Translations under genes and position numbers: made by a program | The notes under the pieces: model-generated | Told to the model about the DNA's origin: nothing | What the model saw: only the letters and a program-made list of their open reading frames with translations | Database searches by the model: none | Shown: positions 1-7,718 of the stretch, one piece after another | Numbering within the stretch: the first letter of the stretch is position 1 | How the letters are laid out: the number at the start of each line of letters is the position of its first letter | Source: Prevotella sp. | Lineage (GTDB): Bacteria; Bacteroidota; Bacteroidia; Bacteroidales; Bacteroidaceae | Assembly: GCA_017475005.1 (NCBI GenBank) | Contig: JAFVGI010000060.1 | Span: 1 to 40,875 of the forward strand | DNA: 40,875 nucleotides | Direction of reading: 5' to 3'

Positions 1-73
1 CATGTCATATTAGAGTTTTGCTTGTTTTCTTTTTGCAACACTAAGATAAGTGAAAATTCTGACATGGCAAAAT

Positions 74-98
74 CCTGGGCAACTTTTTGTTGCTCAGG
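74..98. other. 10-bp hairpin in leading non-coding region
   Basis: Arms CCTGGGCAAC (74-83) and GTTGCTCAGG (89-98) pair over ten base pairs with one G-T wobble and a TTTTT loop. No T-run follows, so it may be a weak terminator or a processed RNA structure of a gene that lies before the window. Positions 1-470 hold no convincing gene. Confidence 0.4.
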
Positions 99-187
99 AA
101 CTTATAAATAAAGTTAAATTATAGTGTTGCGGAATTAAGGATATTGTAATCATCGTAAAAAGTAATAATTAATAATCGCACGGTTTA

Positions 188-216
188 CCCCCTCTGCCCG
201 CAGAGGGGGTTCTTTT
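188..216 (+). terminator. Rho-independent terminator-like hairpin
   Basis: A perfect 9-bp GC-rich stem (188-196 with 201-209, loop CCCG) is followed by TTCTTTT. It would end a plus-strand transcript entering from before the window. Confidence 0.6.
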
Positions 217-308
217 CCCCCAAAAAGATTTTATCGTGTAGCTTTTAAAACATATAATATACAGCCCGTGAGGGCAAATTCTTCTTTTTAATTTAGTAGT
301 AAATCTTT

Positions 309-344
309 CATCCTGCTGAATAATTTAGCAGGATGATTCGTTTT
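309..344 (+). terminator. 12-bp hairpin, possible terminator
   Basis: Arms 309-320 and 324-335 form a 12-bp stem with one G-T wobble and a TAA loop, followed by ATTCGTTTT. An ATG at 333 lies in this hairpin and opens the following frame, but the hairpin and the promoter at 433 show that the gene starts later, at 471. Confidence 0.45.
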
Positions 345-432
345 ATTTGTATTTCTCATAACTTATTGGATAAAATTTTCACACTCGAGAAAATAAATAT
401 ATTCTTTTTTTCTCGCTTAATCAATTTTTTCG

Positions 433-440
433 TATCTTTG
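433..440 (+). promoter_or_regulatory. Bacteroidetes -7 element (TATCTTTG)
   Basis: TATCTTTG matches the TAnnTTTG consensus and lies 30 nt before the ATG at 471. No clear -33 TTTG was seen at the expected spacing. Confidence 0.6.
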
Positions 441-470
441 CACCATTGTTTGTCTAATAACAATAATTTT

Positions 471-1985
471 ATGAGAAGATTCATATCTATTAGCATTCTG
501 ACGTTACTTGCTATAGCAACGATGTCTGCCCAGAAGACTCAAGATCCAAAGGGCCTCTTTCGCCTTCAAAAATTCATCTACGAAGACGGTAGTGATAAAA
601 CACCTGACTTCAGCCAGTATAAATATGCAGCAGACTCTGTCGGGCTGCTCGTTTCTTACAGACAAGCCAGCAATCCCCAGCAATGGAGCCAGATGGCTGT
701 TGAGATACGTGAGCCACATCCGTTGAAAAATACTGGCGAGAAGCCACAGGGTGCCGATGGACATGATATACAGATATTTAATGTCAGCGACAAAGGTTTC
801 TATTTCAAGTGGTATAACACCCAATGGGCCAATATGAGTAAACTCAATGAGTTTATCACTGAGGTTTATGGCGTTGATGGTATTGAGAGTGAAGTGGCAA
901 AGGCTTTCAACTTGCTTGAAAATAAGTCTGACGCCAAGGATAACAAACTCTACGGATGGTGGATACGCATAGCAGCAACAGCGAATCCAGACGGCACAGG
1001 ACAACGCCAACAGGTACCTACTATTTGGAAGGCCTACTCTCCTGAGATGTCAATGGTGGCGCGCCCTATCAATAGAAACACATTGGGATGCAGCCCTACT
1101 ACGACAGTAAAATATGAGAATGACAGCACCATTTATGAGACAGGCCATGTCTGCAACATCAAATGGCTTAATGACGACTGTCATGCACTCACCTTTGTGC
1201 AGGAAAATAATATTCCCCTTACTGAGATATGGGTAAGAGGCGGATTGCCAAGAATGTGGCAAAGCATCTTCAAGACCAACGTAGAGATCTTCAGAGATGC
1301 TAATGAGTGCATCAGACTTGCTGTTGAGACCGCACATAATGGAGACCTCAAGAAGGCAGAGGGATTCATGGACGAAGCCATTAATGACAAAAACGTCGGT
1401 ATCGAACCCTTCTGTCAGGGCGTTTCAGGTATAACATTTCTCTTATATAGTAAAAAGAACTACAAGGACTGTCAGAAATACTGTACCAAATATCTGCAGC
1501 AGATAGATGAGTATGCAAAGAACGGACATGACCACAATATGGGTTCTAAACTCTACTGCTATGAAGTAGGGAATCTGAAGGCTATATCTACATATCGCAG
1601 TGGGGACACCGAGAAAGGGCGTAAGATGATGGATGAATGTCTCTCTGTTCTCAATAGCGAGATAGAACAATATCGTGGTGTCAATGGTATGGACATGTAT
1701 ATCGCAGGTCTCAATTATATGACCTTTATGATGTATGATCTCGGCTATGATATCTTTGGTGCAGAGCAAACGTTACTAAACCTTGATGCTCTTACATTGA
1801 TTTCACCATTTCTTACGTCAGGATCAAACAAACCTCAGCTGTTAGAATGCCGTGGCAACTGCTACCTCCTGCTGGGCGACAAAGATAATGCCCGAAAGCT
1901 GTGGCAACAGGTGAAGGAAATCAATCCTAACTATTTTAAGAATAAACGCGTTGAGTCAGCCCTAAAGAATGAGTTTGGGGAATAA
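471..1985 (+). CDS. Secreted TPR-containing protein of unknown function
   Basis: 504 residues starting at ATG 471, which places a signal peptide (MRRFISISILTLLAIATMSAQ) at the N-terminus. The frame is open from 333, but that start lies inside a hairpin and upstream of the promoter. Residues about 20-270 form a beta-rich region that I cannot assign, with many Trp and Tyr. Residues about 285-495 are helical with TPR-like spacing; the last segment (LLGDKDNARKLWQQVKEINP) is a typical TPR helix pair. The protein is probably periplasmic and engaged in protein-protein contacts. It stands alone, converging on the GH31 gene, with a hairpin and repeats between them. Function cannot be named from sequence. 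Confidence 0.7.
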   Translation: MRRFISISILTLLAIATMSAQKTQDPKGLFRLQKFIYEDGSDKTPDFSQYKYAADSVGLLVSYRQASNPQQWSQMAVEIREPHPLKNTGEKPQGADGHDIQIFNVSDKGFYFKWYNTQWANMSKLNEFITEVYGVDGIESEVAKAFNLLENKSDAKDNKLYGWWIRIAATANPDGTGQRQQVPTIWKAYSPEMSMVARPINRNTLGCSPTTTVKYENDSTIYETGHVCNIKWLNDDCHALTFVQENNIPLTEIWVRGGLPRMWQSIFKTNVEIFRDANECIRLAVETAHNGDLKKAEGFMDEAINDKNVGIEPFCQGVSGITFLLYSKKNYKDCQKYCTKYLQQIDEYAKNGHDHNMGSKLYCYEVGNLKAISTYRSGDTEKGRKMMDECLSVLNSEIEQYRGVNGMDMYIAGLNYMTFMMYDLGYDIFGAEQTLLNLDALTLISPFLTSGSNKPQLLECRGNCYLLLGDKDNARKLWQQVKEINPNYFKNKRVESALKNEFGE

Positions 1986-1987
1986 GA

Positions 1988-2155
1988 GACCCCACCCCGA
2001 CCCTCCCAAGGGGAGGGGGAATAGTTTAGAGTTTGGGGAGTAAGAGTCAGTGGTAAGTTTAGAGTATTAGGTTCCAAGTTATCGTTAACGTTATCGTTAT
2101 CGTTGAAAACCTTTCACATTTCACCTCTCACCTTTCACCTTTCACATTTCACCTC
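1988..2155. repeat. GC hairpin plus heptamer and hexamer tandem repeats between convergent genes
   Basis: A 7-bp hairpin (CCCTCCC 2001-2007 with GGGAGGG 2011-2017) may end transcripts from both sides. Then come GTTTAGA-like 7-mers (2026-2076, including AGTCAGTGGTAAG at 2045-2057, repeated exactly at 31609-31621). Next are ATCGTT hexamers (about 2089-2105) and six heptamers of the type CTTTCAC/ATTTCAC/CTCTCAC (about 2111-2153). The last set runs into the 3' end of the GH31 gene and encodes its final residues. Confidence 0.75.
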
Positions 2156-4639
2156 TACTCTCTTTCCTTTATAGGTGATTTCTTTTTCTGCTCCTCCTGC
2201 TACAGAAATCTTTATTTTCTGTATCTTTGAGGCTGCATATTTCCCTTCCCGGGCTCCGATGGTGAGGCCACTAGTGGCATTGTCCCAATGTAGGGCAATG
2301 CGGCTTTGCTGTCCCTTGGTATATTCTGTGCTGTAGCCATCATCTTCATATAGGGTGAAGTCGGCATCGGCACCTGGATAGATACGAATCTCTAACGGCT
2401 CCGTTGTCGTCTCGAGGGCATACTGACGAACAGGACCATAGGGGAGTATGCTGCCACCTTTTACGAAGACAGGAATAAAGCTGTTATCAACAGATGTCTT
2501 TACTACTTCGCCTCCGGCATAATGCTTTCCTGTGTGGAAGTCATACCATCCGGCAGCATTGACAGGCAGATATGTTGTCCATTCCGTGACGTCTGGTATT
2601 GTAACAGGGCTGATAAGGAGCGACTTGCCAAACATATATTCATATTTCTGCTCCAAGGCGCGGTTATCATTGCAGAAATCGAATACCAGCGGACGCATCA
2701 AGGTAGAACCCTCGAAAGATACTGCAGCAGCATTGCTGTATATATAAGGCATGAGGCGATAGCGTTCATTGAGATTTTTTGTGATGACAGCCTCTGCCTC
2801 CTCACCATAACGCCAAGGCTCGGTGTCAGACATATAACCATGTATTCGCATCAAAGGCAGATAGACACTTGTCTCTACCCAGCGCATCAGACGCTGTATA
2901 TAGGCTTGGTCTTTGTACTGATTGCCTGGACGGAAGAAACCACCTGCGTCGTATGTCCACCAAGGAAGTCCCGCTGCCTGCAGTCCCAGACCTGCCACAA
3001 TCTGTCTGCGGAATGTCTCCCAATCGTTGCCGATATCTCCACTCCATAGGGCAGAACCATAACGTTGTATGCCAGGGAAACCACAACGGGTGAGTATCAT
3101 AGGGCGCTTTTCGGGAAGTGACTGCAGCAGTCCTTCGCATACAGTCTTGTTGACAAGAAGAGGATATACATTACGCACCTGTTCTCCTGCCCATAATCCG
3201 TTGTTTACGCGACGTCCCAAGAGGTCGTCATTCTCTGGTTCCGTAGCATCCTGCCACCAAGCATCGATGCCCAGCGGAACAAGGCGCTCAGAGAAGTTCT
3301 TCCAATATGTTGTGGCAGCAGCAGGATTGAAGAAATCTATCCAGTCGGTACCAGGGATGTAGTAGTTGCTGCCCATCATCTGCTGACCTACCTCAGAGCC
3401 TTTGTCTATCTTTGACCATACGCTGAGCATCAGGCGCATATTCATCTTATGGAGGCTGTCTGTCAAAGCCTTCGGATCGGGATAGTATGCCTCATCGAAA
3501 CGCATAGCATTCCATCCGTATTTTCCCCAATACTGCCAATCTTGTACCAAGACATCAATAGGCATTTTCTTGCTGCGGAACTGGTTGCCTGTCTGTAATA
3601 TCTCGTCAGATGAATGGAAGCGTTCGCGACAGTGTATGTATCCCAGAGCCCATTGTGGCATGAGTGGTGCAGGACCTGTCAGTTGGCGGTAGGTCGCCAT
3701 CACCTCGTCAGGAGTGCCGACAAAAACGGTATAGTCAACAGCTGCTGCTATTGGAGAGCGGAAGACACTCTCGTCCTCTATCTTCTTGAAGAAAAGGGTA
3801 GGGCGGTCGCCTTTTGACAGTTCAGCTGAAACAGTATGACTGCCGGCAGAAAGGGTTACTATGGCCGATGCCGTTGGTGGCAGCCACAGGTTTTGCATCT
3901 CTATGACGGGAGCGCCATCGATGACGAGGTTATGGCGTCGGGCCATCTTCTGTCCCACATCGAGAAGAAGGGAATACTGTCCTCCTTCAGCGATGTTCAG
4001 GGTACCCTCAAAAATGTTTCTCTCGCGTACCTCTTTCTTACCACCTTCTGTTGAGGTGACATCAACGATATCTTTCTTGGAATCAGTGTTGCTGTTCGCC
4101 TGCAGTGCGATGCTGTTGTCTGCAGGATTGAAATCCACAAGGCCGTAGTTGTTCCACAGTATGCCATAGCCCTTGTTTGACAGCATCATAGGAACACTGA
4201 TCTGGGTGTTCACCTGTGTCAGGCGGCGAGCCAAACCACGGATGTTGCTGTAGCCGTCCTGGAATTGTCCCAAACCGAAGAGATACTCGTCTTTCGGAGA
4301 AGCAAAAGACAGCTGTGCCTGCGTGCCATTCATAGAATGTTTCGTGGCGGTGAAGACCGGTGTGCCGCTTTCATTCTTTATCGTCAGCAACTGTTGCTGG
4401 GTGTTGACATCAACATTCAAGGCACAGTTATCAACGGCTGTAGCACGACCCTCATAGAGCCAATCAGGAAGACCACCATCATTGAGTTCATTCTCGTAAT
4501 ACTGTATGCGGACAGCGTTATGAGCCACAGGGATAACCTTCAGAAATCCGTTACCAAAGTTCAGGGTCGCTTCTTTCTGCTGTGCATTGCCGATGAAGGC
4601 AGTGCAGAAAAAGAGAATAGTAAGAACAATATTTCTCAT
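2135..4639 (-). CDS. GH31 glycoside hydrolase, alpha-xylosidase-like
   Basis: 834 residues with a signal peptide (cleavage near residue 19). An N-terminal GH31 beta-sandwich (about 25-200) is interrupted by a PA14-like insert (about 205-290, with NIAEGGQYSLLLDVG). The (beta/alpha)8 barrel follows from about 325 and distal beta domains from about 640. The nucleophile is Asp464 in WWQDATEPE and the acid/base is Asp535 in WSGDIGNDW. A PA14-type insert and WWQDATEPE are typical of xyloglucan alpha-xylosidases such as CjXyl31A, so removal of xylose from xyloglucan oligosaccharides in the periplasm is the best guess; alpha-glucosidase is the alternative. It is not in a SusC/D locus here. Its last residues (EVKCER and stop) are encoded by an intergenic heptamer repeat. 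Confidence 0.88.
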   Translation of the reverse strand: MRNIVLTILFFCTAFIGNAQQKEATLNFGNGFLKVIPVAHNAVRIQYYENELNDGGLPDWLYEGRATAVDNCALNVDVNTQQQLLTIKNESGTPVFTATKHSMNGTQAQLSFASPKDEYLFGLGQFQDGYSNIRGLARRLTQVNTQISVPMMLSNKGYGILWNNYGLVDFNPADNSIALQANSNTDSKKDIVDVTSTEGGKKEVRERNIFEGTLNIAEGGQYSLLLDVGQKMARRHNLVIDGAPVIEMQNLWLPPTASAIVTLSAGSHTVSAELSKGDRPTLFFKKIEDESVFRSPIAAAVDYTVFVGTPDEVMATYRQLTGPAPLMPQWALGYIHCRERFHSSDEILQTGNQFRSKKMPIDVLVQDWQYWGKYGWNAMRFDEAYYPDPKALTDSLHKMNMRLMLSVWSKIDKGSEVGQQMMGSNYYIPGTDWIDFFNPAAATTYWKNFSERLVPLGIDAWWQDATEPENDDLLGRRVNNGLWAGEQVRNVYPLLVNKTVCEGLLQSLPEKRPMILTRCGFPGIQRYGSALWSGDIGNDWETFRRQIVAGLGLQAAGLPWWTYDAGGFFRPGNQYKDQAYIQRLMRWVETSVYLPLMRIHGYMSDTEPWRYGEEAEAVITKNLNERYRLMPYIYSNAAAVSFEGSTLMRPLVFDFCNDNRALEQKYEYMFGKSLLISPVTIPDVTEWTTYLPVNAAGWYDFHTGKHYAGGEVVKTSVDNSFIPVFVKGGSILPYGPVRQYALETTTEPLEIRIYPGADADFTLYEDDGYSTEYTKGQQSRIALHWDNATSGLTIGAREGKYAASKIQKIKISVAGGAEKEITYKGKRVEVKCER

Positions 4640-4682
4640 TTTTGTTTAAGGCTTATTTACTTTGTTTTATCTTTATTTTGTG

Positions 4683-4690
4683 CAAAGGTA
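4683..4690 (-). promoter_or_regulatory. -7 element (TACCTTTG) for the GH31 gene
   Basis: On the minus strand TACCTTTG lies 43 nt before the GH31 ATG, in AT-rich DNA. This fits TAnnTTTG. Confidence 0.6.
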
Positions 4691-4731
4691 AATAAAATAT
4701 TGCAAATAACCCTATGATAACGAAAAAAAAA

Positions 4732-7614
4732 CTATCTGTTGAGATTATCTGTATTGCCCCACTTCTTGTCGTAGCGTCCTTCTGTGTCGGTCTTGCCGCC
4801 AAAGATATTTAGGCGGTAGCGCACGTGAAGCATTGCGTATGAGTTGATACTGCTGAAACGTGTATCACTGCGTGAAGTTGCGTTGACCCAACGCTCGTAG
4901 TTGCTTTGTTTGCGGAGCAAATCGTAGAAGTTCAGCGCTACGACGAGTGTCTTATCCTTTAGGAAAGTCTTCGAAATCTGTCCGTTCCAAATCAGTTCGT
5001 TGGTGTTCGACGACGGGTCGTTGTATCCGCGTCGGCTGTTCTGGTGAAGATTGGTAGATATCTCAAAGTTGTGTGGCAGTCTCAACAATATCTGACCGCC
5101 GTAGCTGAAGCGCCAGATGTTGAGGTTTGCCGACGGCTGCAATTCATTTCGTGTGTGTTGGTAGTTGACAAATCCGTCGAGAGTCACTTCGAGCCAGTCG
5201 TTCCTGAAGCTGCCGTTAAGTCTTTCGTTAAGGTTTATGGTGCGCGTATGGTTCTTCTCTGGGTCGGAATGACCTTCTGTCACATAGCTTACGTAGTTAT
5301 TGTATCGCACGCGGGTGTCGGTGCCGATGTTCCAGTGGGCTGTGGAATCAAGGGCGGTGTTGAAGTTAAATCCACCGTTGGCATTCCAGTTGCCGTTGAT
5401 GTTCTCCGGACGTGTTATGCTACCGCCAGTGCCTTCGTCGTATGTCACCATGTTGGATATGGCGTTACGGATGTGGCGGTAGTTGGCATAGAGCACTATA
5501 GAACGCTTGTGCTTTACTGTGTAGTTGTTGAAATACACGTTGAGCGAGTTCGTGAACTGTGGCTTCAGACCCGGGTTACCTTGCGTGATGCGCAGAGGGT
5601 TTGAGTCGTCGGTGATGTCGAGCAGTTGGGTGATGTCGGGCTGCTGGGTGTCGCCACGATAGTGAACCCACAGGTTGCACTGATCGTTGAACTTATAGTG
5701 GAAGTCAACAGTTGGCGTCAGGTTGGTCACGACGCGAAGGGTATCAACATATATGCCGCGATAGTTCTGTATGAAGTCCGTGTGCTGCGGCTGTATGAGT
5801 ACACCCACGTTGTAGTCGTATTCATTCTGCGCATGTCGCAGGTTGAAGCGGATGTTGTGGGTATAAACCTTGTATTCCGAGTAGCGGCTCAAGTTCTTGT
5901 CAAAATATTTGTCCATGTCGTCATACACCGTATGCAGCCACGGATCCCATTCGCGGTATTGTGGTTCTATGCCTGAGAAAATATTCGTAGGCATGTGGCT
6001 GAAGTCATACGTCTTACGGTCGCTCTTGTTCTTACTGTAGCGCAGCTCGTAGCCGGTCTGCAGGTGGGCACCCTTCCACAGCGGTTCGCTGTAAGTGATG
6101 TTTCCGACATATCCGACATTGTCGCCCGGGGTAGTGTTGTAGCGTGCCGTGAAGTATGTGGAGTCCTGTCCGGCGTAGTTGACAATACGGAATAGATGTA
6201 CCTCGTTATTTGACGTGTTACGGTTCTTTGTGTCTCCGATGCTTCCCTCCACGCGCATAGTGATGTTGCGTCCGCGTTGGTTCAGGCGGCGGTAGAACTG
6301 TATCATCGTCCATGCATTTCTGTTCTCACCGTATGAGAGGTTGGCTCCCACATTGTGGTTCACGGCATATGGCAGCAGGGTAGTGTTGATGTCTGCCAGC
6401 GGGTCGAGGGAATATTGATATGGGTCTTGGTCGAAGGTGCCACTGGCCGACGTTACCTTGCTGTCGTTGGAACTAATGCTTCCGTTGGCACGCATCAGTA
6501 TGTTGGTCAGCGTATCGGGTTTCCATTCCAGTCGCATATTGCTGTACCATGTATTGCTGCGGGTCATGGTCTTTGTGCGGCTGTTGGAGAATGTGCGTGA
6601 GACGGCGCTGTAGAAGTTCTCTGTAGAGTTCTCCTCCAGGTTGTCGCCGTCGCGGTGGTTCCAGCGTATGCTCAGATCGATTTTCAATTTCTCATCGTCG
6701 TCATAGTTCAGGTTGGTGCCCAGCATCTTACGTGCATTTAATCCGCGACGGTTCCACCAGCTGGCGTTCTCTTCCTTGTTGTTGAAGTTGCCCAGAATCA
6801 CGAGGCGCGTCTTGTCGGTGAACATGCTTCCCATGCCCCTTGAGGCGTAGCGATTATGCGTACCGCCGGCGATGTCGAGGTTGGTCATGTAGCCTCGGTT
6901 CATGCCTTTCTTTATGGTGAAGTCGAGTACGGTCTCCTTGTTGCCGTCATCAATTCCCGTTATACGCGATTGATCGCTTTGCTGGTCGTAGAATTTCAGG
7001 TTCTGTATGATGTTGACAGGAATATTTTTCAGCGCCGTCTCTATGTCGCCGAGCATGAATTCCTTTCCGTCGAGGAGAATCTTCTTTACCACCTTTCCGT
7101 TCATGGTAATGTTACCGTCTTCATCGATGTCTGCTCCGGGTATGCGCTTAATGAGTTCCTCAATTGTCGATCCCTCCGGTGTGCGGTAGGCTTCGGGACT
7201 GTACATCAGCGTATCCTTGCGCACAACTACCTGTGCGGCACGTCCTGTGACGACGGCCTCTTGCAGCATCACCGATTCAGGCGCCATGAGCAGCGTGCCT
7301 AATTCTTGGTTCTGGTTGCGGCGGATAGTGACTTCGCGCTCTATGGATTGAAAACCTATTGACAGTATCTTCAGTTTGTATGTGCCGTTCGACGGTGCCT
7401 CGATGCTGAATGTTCCATTGTCGTTGGAAACAGTACCGCCTACGAAGGTGCTGTCGGAAATGGTGAAAAGCTGTATGGCTGCCTGCACCACAGGTTCCTT
7501 CAGTTCTACGTCAACCAATTGACCACTGATGGTTCTATAGCGTGTTCCGTCCTGTGCGGTGGCAAAAAGAGAAAAAAATGTGAAAATAAGCAGAGTAAAA
7601 AATCCTTGTTTCAT
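4732..7614 (-). CDS. TonB-dependent outer-membrane beta-barrel protein with carboxypeptidase-regulatory-like domain
   Basis: 960 residues with an N-terminal signal peptide (cleavage after FATAQ). Residues about 28-110 are a CarboxypepD_reg-like domain (YRTISGQLVDVELKEPV). Residues about 115-235 are a plug-like domain, and the rest is a long run of amphipathic strands with aromatic girdles, as in 22-strand barrels. It resembles the outer-membrane-protein beta-barrel family of Bacteroidetes rather than SusC: there is no SusD partner and the plug sequence differs from the SusC at 19325. Substrate is unknown. The gene is isolated, 92 nt after the GH31 promoter region and 104 nt from PL11. It may import iron complexes, peptides or glycans, or act in export. 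Confidence 0.8.
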   Translation of the reverse strand: MKQGFFTLLIFTFFSLFATAQDGTRYRTISGQLVDVELKEPVVQAAIQLFTISDSTFVGGTVSNDNGTFSIEAPSNGTYKLKILSIGFQSIEREVTIRRNQNQELGTLLMAPESVMLQEAVVTGRAAQVVVRKDTLMYSPEAYRTPEGSTIEELIKRIPGADIDEDGNITMNGKVVKKILLDGKEFMLGDIETALKNIPVNIIQNLKFYDQQSDQSRITGIDDGNKETVLDFTIKKGMNRGYMTNLDIAGGTHNRYASRGMGSMFTDKTRLVILGNFNNKEENASWWNRRGLNARKMLGTNLNYDDDEKLKIDLSIRWNHRDGDNLEENSTENFYSAVSRTFSNSRTKTMTRSNTWYSNMRLEWKPDTLTNILMRANGSISSNDSKVTSASGTFDQDPYQYSLDPLADINTTLLPYAVNHNVGANLSYGENRNAWTMIQFYRRLNQRGRNITMRVEGSIGDTKNRNTSNNEVHLFRIVNYAGQDSTYFTARYNTTPGDNVGYVGNITYSEPLWKGAHLQTGYELRYSKNKSDRKTYDFSHMPTNIFSGIEPQYREWDPWLHTVYDDMDKYFDKNLSRYSEYKVYTHNIRFNLRHAQNEYDYNVGVLIQPQHTDFIQNYRGIYVDTLRVVTNLTPTVDFHYKFNDQCNLWVHYRGDTQQPDITQLLDITDDSNPLRITQGNPGLKPQFTNSLNVYFNNYTVKHKRSIVLYANYRHIRNAISNMVTYDEGTGGSITRPENINGNWNANGGFNFNTALDSTAHWNIGTDTRVRYNNYVSYVTEGHSDPEKNHTRTINLNERLNGSFRNDWLEVTLDGFVNYQHTRNELQPSANLNIWRFSYGGQILLRLPHNFEISTNLHQNSRRGYNDPSSNTNELIWNGQISKTFLKDKTLVVALNFYDLLRKQSNYERWVNATSRSDTRFSSINSYAMLHVRYRLNIFGGKTDTEGRYDKKWGNTDNLNR

Positions 7615-7662
7615 CTATTATATATATGTGCTTTTATACGCAAATACATATAAGACGTACAT

Positions 7663-7706
7663 CATGGTCAATAGTTTAACGGACCATGAAAAAGTTAGTA
7701 TACTAA
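7663..7706. repeat. Two inverted repeats between the PL11 and barrel-protein genes
   Basis: CATGGTC (7663-7669) pairs with GACCATG (7682-7688) over a 12-nt loop. TTAGTATACTAA (7695-7706) is a perfect 12-bp palindrome, directly downstream of the PL11 stop. Neither has a T-run on the minus strand, so they could be weak terminators or protein-binding sites. Confidence 0.45.
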
Positions 7707-7718
7707 GATTTTTGCCCC

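Noticed and set aside
333-470. Longer N-terminus for the secreted TPR protein
   Set aside because: It would start within a hairpin and upstream of the -7 element, and would place a hydrophobic stretch before the real signal peptide.
504-1010. 168-residue antisense frame
   Set aside because: It lies wholly opposite a well-supported gene and shows no family features.
2522-3362. Several plus-strand frames opposite the GH31 gene
   Set aside because: They are shadows of a gene with intact catalytic motifs on the minus strand.
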